From NCBI GenBank assembly GCA_021805955.1, contig JAJZDO010000949.1, positions 1 through 6,640 on the forward strand: a DNA stretch of 6,640 nucleotides, given 5' to 3'. A model generated the notes under the pieces. It saw nothing but the letters and a program-made list of their open reading frames with translations. It had not been told where the DNA came from and did not search any database. Below are positions 5,690 through 6,640 of this stretch, piece by piece (positions within the stretch are counted from its first letter, which is position 1; every line of letters begins with the position of its first letter). This DNA is from Acidobacteriota bacterium. GTDB taxonomy: Bacteria; Acidobacteriota; Terriglobia; Terriglobales; Acidobacteriaceae. A program made the translations under genes and the position numbers.

Positions 5690-6517
5690 TCATTTCAGGT
5701 GCGCCGCGGCATAGTCCGGATCAAATAAGTTTTCCGCCAGGTCGACGTTGTATTCCGCGCGTAACAGAAACGTCTGTTCCACAATTTCGCCATTGTGGGT
5801 CCGCGTCACGGTAAAAGGGGTGGCAATGCCATCGATGCGGTGATAGTTATCGAACTCGACGGCATCCACGTTCTTGTCGTGGAACCGTGGATCGCGCCAT
5901 TCGAAGCTCAGTCGCAAGGGCAGATGACTCTCCGCGTCCACGTCGAGCGTGACCGCGTTGTTGGCGGCATTCATCAGCGTGAACTTTTCAGCCAGGTGTC
6001 GCTCTACCTGCTCGGTGCCCTCATCCAGAACCACGGTCGCCGGATCGCCGATCCACCGACCCAGCACCCTTCGCAGAGAATGTCTCTGCCAGCGCATATG
6101 GTCTTCTACTTTTTCCGTCGGCAGACTCTTTTTTCCTTTGTAGGTGATCTCCCACCCACTGGAGCCGGAAAAAATCTGTGCCACTTTTCCCTTGTCGAGC
6201 TCGACGCGCTCTTTCTTAGGATGCTCGCGGCTGATCACCGCTTCGGCCACTTCCTCGGTTGGATTGCCTTGAAAGAAGGACGCAATGCGAACGTGTTCCC
6301 GACTTGTTCGCAGGCCCACCCAGGCCGGGCCGCCCAGCGCCTGGATCGTCGCCGACAGAGCCGCATGCGCTTGCCGCTGACTCACAACCGCGGCACCATC
6401 GGTAGCCTGCGCCATCAGCAACGCTTGCGACAGCGCGCCAACCATCAACGCCCACGCCAGTCCCAGCCGAAGATATTTCGCCGACCTACCCCACCAGGAC
6501 TGAGCCGCCGTTGACAT
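5690..6517 (-). CDS. Exported protein of unknown function, LolA/outer-membrane-lipoprotein-like
   Basis: I do not recognise this 275-residue protein as a named family member. Residues 1-38 look like a long Sec signal peptide: Arg and Lys at 11-18, a hydrophobic core to about 36, and a plausible AQA-T cleavage at 38. There is no lipobox cysteine, so it should be a soluble periplasmic protein. The mature part begins with a helix including AALSATIQALGG (52-63). It continues with alternating beta strands (for example GSSGWEITYKGKK at 118-130, VTLDVDAESHLPLRLSFEW at 189-207, then IDGIATPFTVTRTHNGEI at 228-245) and ends ENLFDPD (262-268). That layout resembles the LolA/LolB-like half-barrel of lipoprotein carriers, and similar proteins are common in Acidobacteria. 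A lipoprotein or lipid carrier role would suit the lipid A genes downstream but is not shown. The ATG has a strong Shine-Dalgarno and lies 32 bases inside the preceding SDR gene; an in-frame ATG at 6580 was rejected. Confidence 0.82.
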   Translation of the reverse strand: MSTAAQSWWGRSAKYLRLGLAWALMVGALSQALLMAQATDGAAVVSQRQAHAALSATIQALGGPAWVGLRTSREHVRIASFFQGNPTEEVAEAVISREHPKKERVELDKGKVAQIFSGSSGWEITYKGKKSLPTEKVEDHMRWQRHSLRRVLGRWIGDPATVVLDEGTEQVERHLAEKFTLMNAANNAVTLDVDAESHLPLRLSFEWRDPRFHDKNVDAVEFDNYHRIDGIATPFTVTRTHNGEIVEQTFLLRAEYNVDLAENLFDPDYAAAHLK

Positions 6518-6640
6518 TGAAAACCTCTCCGCTAACGAAGCCGGCGAATGGAGTGCACAAAAACAATACCGGTCCGGCAATCTCCGCCACCGTCGCGGCC
6601 CGTCCGAGCGGAATCCCCGAAACCACCCGCGCGCACTTTT
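6486..6640 (-). CDS. SDR-family oxidoreductase (FabG-like), C-terminal 50 residues only
   Basis: The frame enters from the right edge and ends at TAG. The visible 50 residues carry the standard C-terminal block of classical short-chain dehydrogenases: IPLGRAATVAEIAGPVLFL (residues 9-27 of the fragment) followed by FVSGEVFNVNGGSVLVG at the very end. In this superfamily the segment lies after the catalytic Tyr-x-x-x-Lys and forms part of the substrate and tetramer interface. The Rossmann nucleotide site and catalytic residues are outside the window, so cofactor and substrate cannot be read. A 3-oxoacyl-ACP reductase (FabG) role is possible given fabZ downstream, but many SDRs share this ending. 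It overlaps the next gene by 32 bases, indicating co-transcription. Confidence 0.88.
   Translation of the reverse strand, partial: KCARVVSGIPLGRAATVAEIAGPVLFLCTPFAGFVSGEVFNVNGGSVLVG
6524..6530 (-). promoter_or_regulatory. Shine-Dalgarno of the LolA-like gene, inside the SDR coding region
   Basis: GGAGAGG on the minus strand lies 6 bases before the ATG at 6517. It sits within the SDR reading frame and decides the start against the longer in-frame ATG at 6580. Confidence 0.78.

Noticed and set aside
6518..6580. ATG start extending the LolA-like protein by 21 residues
   Set aside because: The extra residues precede what is already a complete signal peptide and deepen the overlap with the SDR gene, whereas the ATG at 6517 has a strong Shine-Dalgarno.
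1..6640. Search by eye for tRNA, rRNA, CRISPR repeats, insertion sequences, attachment sites and anti-phage genes
   Set aside because: No direct repeat arrays, transposase motifs, tRNA-like folds or defence-type domains were seen; the window is almost entirely filled by housekeeping and envelope genes.

Overview
All protein-coding signal in this window lies on the minus strand, so the genes read from high to low coordinates. The window most likely comes from an acidobacterium. The evidence is the ADOP-type permease (a family greatly expanded in Acidobacteriota), moderately high GC, tight gene packing, and a Gram-negative lipid A gene block that uses LpxI.

In transcription order: (1) the last 50 residues of an SDR/FabG-like oxidoreductase at the right edge; (2) an exported 275-aa protein of unknown function with a LolA/outer-membrane-lipoprotein-like look, starting inside the SDR gene; (3) an AHSA1-type SRPBCC protein; (4) fabZ; (5) lpxA, whose GTG start overlaps the fabZ stop; (6) lpxI; (7) a membrane-anchored or exported peroxiredoxin of the BCP/PrxQ class; (8) a long ABC transporter permease of the ADOP/MacB type, cut by the left edge after 670 codons. 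Gaps from the SDR gene to lpxI are 48 bp or less, or overlaps, so this part probably works as one operon. FabZ and LpxA share the 3-hydroxyacyl-ACP pool: FabZ sends it to membrane phospholipids, LpxA to lipid A. LpxI then cleaves UDP-diacylglucosamine two steps after LpxA and LpxC, with LpxD acting between LpxC and LpxI. LpxC, LpxD and LpxB are not in the window.

The most informative non-coding stretch is the 182-bp gap between the peroxiredoxin and permease genes. It holds a strong match to a sigma-54 (-24/-12) promoter facing the permease, with exact GG-N10-GC spacing and a good Shine-Dalgarno further down. About 100 bp upstream are two palindromes of identical GTCC-N6-GGAC geometry spaced exactly 20 bp apart. 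Together they read as an enhancer-type binding site for a sigma-54 activator controlling an orphan ABC permease. The same pair forms a 15-bp hairpin just after the peroxiredoxin stop and could also end that transcript.

No RNA genes, mobile elements, CRISPR arrays or frameshifted genes were seen. Apart from the 182-bp gap there is no gene-free stretch longer than 70 bp. The lipid A genes are ordinary members of known families; the plausible novelty is the regulatory arrangement in front of the permease and the unassigned exported protein.
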